DNA of 10,240 bases from contig NWUY0300063925.1 in assembly GCA_004151065.3 (NCBI GenBank), positions 1 through 10,240 on the forward strand. The letters run 5' to 3'. Shown piece after piece: positions 7,556-10,240 of this stretch. A model generated the notes under the pieces. The model was not told the origin of the DNA. It saw only the letters and a list, made by a program, of their open reading frames with translations, and did no database searches. Origin of the DNA: Larix sibirica. Lineage: Eukaryota > Streptophyta > Pinopsida > Pinales > Pinaceae. Position 1 is the first letter of the stretch; each line of letters begins with the position of its first letter. The translations under genes and the position numbers were made by a program.

Positions 7556-9922
7556 ATAACTTTTTCTATTTTTAACCAGATACAGTATTTAGATTTAAAA
7601 GAGAATTCCTATTCCAATTCTTTCATGATGATATAACTTTTTATATATTTAAGGAACAATTAAATATATGAAAAAAGAGTAAATAGAACCATCACATTCA
7701 TTCAATAATATACAATTTCTATATTTAAAACAATATTATAGTCTAGAAATGAGACATACAAATCCTAGCTTACACGTTCATTCCATTGATCGAATATGTA
7801 GTTTTAACATGATTAACTTTGATAATTATAACCTACATGAATCAAATTGTTTAGTATTCTTTAGACAAGCGCATGACTGTTCCGAAGTAAAATGATAAGT
7901 TACATATCATACTAGAAGTTAGAGAAGTAACGTCTCACGGGATTTAAATAAAATGGTTATTTATTCAACTAAGGTTTAAAATTAAATTTCCATAGATCCT
8001 TCCTAAACATGTGGTCGATAATTGAAATTAATGCAATCATATATACCAAGCCTCACTTGAAGTGGGATGAGTCTTATGTTAACAATGATTTTGGAGCGCA
8101 AGGAGAGAGAGATTGGGGCAACCTTCAGACAGTGTAATCTAAACTTATCTCACGGCAGTAACACTTTTAGTCAGCTGGAACTACAAGCTAACAACTTTGT
8201 GATTACAAAGTTTGATACTCATAACACCCTACCGAGACTGTGGTACTCCAGTACTTGTCCAATAGTCAACATAGATTTCAATGAGCCATGACTTTATCGT
8301 TAACCAGAACAATTCTCAAGCATTGCATAACTATAGAATTTGACTATGAAAAGAACTAGCCATCACAATAATGTATCATTCGCTTAAAGAGTAAATAGCA
8401 ATGGATCAACTAATTTGACACTGAGATTCAACATATCATCAAATAATTTAAAATTTTCCAAAATCTGGTAATGACCAAAATAAGAGATACTACGATACAC
8501 ATGGAGAGTGATGAGAATTCAATTAGGTTATACGCATGGAAACTACATTAACTTCTTCTTTGTGGAAGCATAGACAGATGGTTTCCTTGCTCTATACTTC
8601 AAACATAAGTTTTGATCTACTCTATTCAAGATAAACCATGAACAAAATTTCAATCCTTGCTGCAGATCACACAGTTAGTGCAAAAATTCCTTTTTGTAAT
8701 TTAAACAATATTTACAGAGTAACTAGATTTTTTGCTAAAGACCATTCAGTCTGTGTATAAACTTTTCTACAAAAATAAACCAACGATTACAAAGTAATCT
8801 AGAGTGTTATGTTGCTTCAAAACTTCGACTCATCACAACAGAGAAGACTGAACCCTTGGTCGTAGCCAGCGTTCATCATAGGATATCGCACACATACATA
8901 AAATATCAATATGTAGGCAAAATAGAGGATTAACTCTGTTATGGTTCTTAAGGATATATACTGTGATACCTATATACATCGTTATAATCCCGATCACAAT
9001 ACAACGAGTAACTCAAGATAATTGTAACATCTCTCAAGATCTACGATCAGTCCTCAGCTTGTGCAGATCCCATGAACTCGAGATGTTTGCGGAATAGACG
9101 TCTGATCATACATATAAATTTTTAACAAAAGTAACGAAAATGGGTCCTAATCGGTGAGCATGCAGATCTCACAAAACTGAAACTTCAACCCAAGGGAGAG
9201 TATAGGGACACACAAAGCAATGGTTGTCTATGGATCGGTTGCTGGACAGATGTTTTAGGGTTCTGTTAACCATATAAATGTGTTTAAAAAAAATAATTGA
9301 AAGTCACAGGCAGAGACGCAGTTCAGGGCAGCTATAAATCATTCGTTGAGCGGCTATCGAAATTCTGGTGCAATGTACAACTGGATCTACCAATTATAAG
9401 TCACAATCGATCATGGTAAGAGCCCAGATTGGTGGTTGTATCACCCGTAGGCCATCATAATTTTGCTCACAATTTATATGCATACCAAAGAAAATAAACT
9501 TTGTTCATAATCATACAGGTCGATTTTTAATCTCATTTGAATGTCGACTGTCTAGGTTCATTCTTGCATTGTGGTATTTATTTAACATGAGTTAGATCTA
9601 TAGGACGTTTTTAGAGTCTTCCTCCACTATTCTTAAGGTTGGTTACATCTCATAATAACCAATTAAATATGGAATAAACGCAGTACTTCAGGCATAAGTA
9701 TTATTACATCAACTAAAGTTCATTCTTCTAAAATGGCGAGACTCGAATCTCCGTAAGGTAAATCTATAATATCAATTTATACATCATATAAAATTCAAAC
9801 TAGGGCATAACGCCGATCAAGTTCTAATTCATTTCCAGATCTAATGGAAGTAAAATTTTCTTAACAAATTTATTATAAAGAATCCAGCAAAAGGAAAATA
9901 AAATAAAACTAACTATTCAAAC
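7556..9922. other. Gene-free AT-rich stretch, possibly intron of a minus-strand transcript
   Basis: No supportable gene is present. The 74-codon + strand ORF at 8067-8291 has no recognised motif. If the right-edge leader is real, this stretch would be its intron or downstream part on the - strand. The only exon-like - strand interval I noted is 9101-9047, which follows an AG and ends in a stop. A perfect hairpin sits at 8193-8212. Confidence 0.4.
8193..8212. repeat. Perfect 8-bp hairpin
   Basis: AACTTTGT (8193-8200) and ACAAAGTT (8205-8212) are exact inverse complements around GATT. No role can be assigned. Confidence 0.5.
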
Positions 9923-10028
9923 CTGTTCGCAGCTTGATCGTATGGTGAAGAGTACGTTGATGTAGCATCCAATCGAAGACCATCCTTGATGATTTACCTA
10001 AGACCCCTCGGTTGACCTCTCTACCGTA

Positions 10029-10136
10029 TCAAGAGTAATCTTCTTCCTCCCGAACCACCGAGCAATTTGGGGTCGCAAGAACATACAATGCCTTGGCTTT
10101 CCACTGGGATCTCCCAATCCCCGGACAAGCTATCAT
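10029..10136 (-). CDS. Small ORF, 35 codons, in the minus-strand leader (uncertain)
   Basis: ATG at 10136-10134 runs to TGA at 10031-10029. The frame is open for 19 more codons upstream (to TAG at 10196-10194). Past the TGA it stays open for another 35 codons up to the candidate donor at 9923. The predicted peptide contains an ACPGIGRSQW stretch and an acidic EEED near its end. I do not recognise it. It could be an upstream ORF, a fragment of a decayed coding exon, or chance in GC-richer DNA. Confidence 0.2.
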   Translation of the reverse strand: MIACPGIGRSQWKAKALYVLATPNCSVVREEEDYS

Positions 10137-10230
10137 CCCAACTCCAAAGGAAACACACTCTCTAGAAATCTCTATTACGATGCCCGTCCAACACTAGGGA
10201 GTAAGGAGACCCTCTCCTTCTCCTCCCTTT

Positions 10231-10240
10231 CTTTTATAAT
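10231..10240 (-). promoter_or_regulatory. TATA-box-like element at the window edge
   Basis: ATTATAAAAG on the - strand fits the plant TATA consensus, and the downstream 30-40 bases are purine-rich leader-like sequence. The same 10-mer also occurs by itself at 4693-4702, so the match alone is not strong. Confidence 0.35.

Larger units (their letters stand above)
9923..10240 (-). other. Putative leader exon of a minus-strand transcript (host gene or LTR)
   Basis: This segment is clearly richer in G and C than the rest of the window. On the - strand it begins with a TATA-like box, continues with a purine-rich leader (AAAGGGAGGAGAAGGAGAGG), and ends at CTGCGAACAG/GTTTGAATAG, a fair splice donor followed by T-rich, intron-like DNA. 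A second possible donor is TTAG/GTAAAT at 9997-9996. A promoter plus spliced leader is the simplest reading. The product is not visible, and an LTR with its untranslated leader would look similar. The left-hand end of the feature is set by the donor, the right-hand end by the window edge. Confidence 0.35.

Noticed and set aside
8067-8291. 74-codon + strand ORF
   Set aside because: No motif, and a competing open - strand stretch of similar plausibility exists in the same place.
9734-9747. Second box-B-like sequence on the - strand (ATTCGAGTCTCGCC)
   Set aside because: No box A at the expected distance, no A tail and no target-site duplication.
1-10240. CRISPR arrays, bacterial operons, rRNA or intact tRNA genes
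   Set aside because: No regularly spaced identical short repeats, no ribosome-binding-site plus ORF arrangement, and no recognisable rRNA or complete tRNA sequence was seen.

Overview
The window looks like nuclear DNA of a land plant, probably a seed plant with a large, repeat-worn genome. It is AT-rich, has no dense or operon-like coding, and its only recognisable gene is split by short GT-AG introns. The gymnosperm or other large-genome setting is an inference from the low gene density and decayed repeats, not from a diagnostic marker.

Bases 1-1400 are non-coding. They hold a degenerate ~12-bp AARTTCG minisatellite near 105-257 and then probable intron or 5' flank of the gene that follows. 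Bases 1401-2124 carry four exons on the + strand that join into one open frame. They encode the last 89 residues of a plant SUVR1/2/4-type SET-domain histone lysine methyltransferase: the GNVSRFVNH motif, the NHRCEDPN cysteine site, ELTWDY and the post-SET CLCGSSLC. The pre-SET and N-terminal SET exons are not recognisable in the window, so the gene either has a long intron running upstream or is a 5'-truncated copy. The 108-bp intron between exons 2 and 3 has a length divisible by three and no in-frame stop.

Bases 2125-4190 are 3' UTR or intergenic DNA, with a possible 3'-UTR intron, a possible alternative terminal exon, a ~110-bp foldback element (2962-3071) and a 62-64-bp tandem duplication (3723-3870). 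At 4203-4297 there is a short tRNA-derived SINE in reverse orientation, with box A, box B, a 12-nt A tail and perfect 12-bp target-site duplications. Bases 4310-7150 hold no supportable gene. A copia-like polypurine tract at 6930 is the only, weak, hint of a retrotransposon relic.

Bases 7157-7555 are three tandem copies of a ~130-bp AT-rich unit, the first two about 95% identical. Bases 7556-9920 show no supportable gene. The right edge (9923-10240) is visibly richer in GC and, read on the - strand, starts with a TATA-box-like ATTATAAAAG. It holds a 35-codon ORF and a good splice donor, so it resembles the promoter and leader of a minus-strand transcript, either host gene or LTR. I found no clearly novel biological system; the best leads are the frame-neutral intron, the small SINE, and the minus-strand leader.
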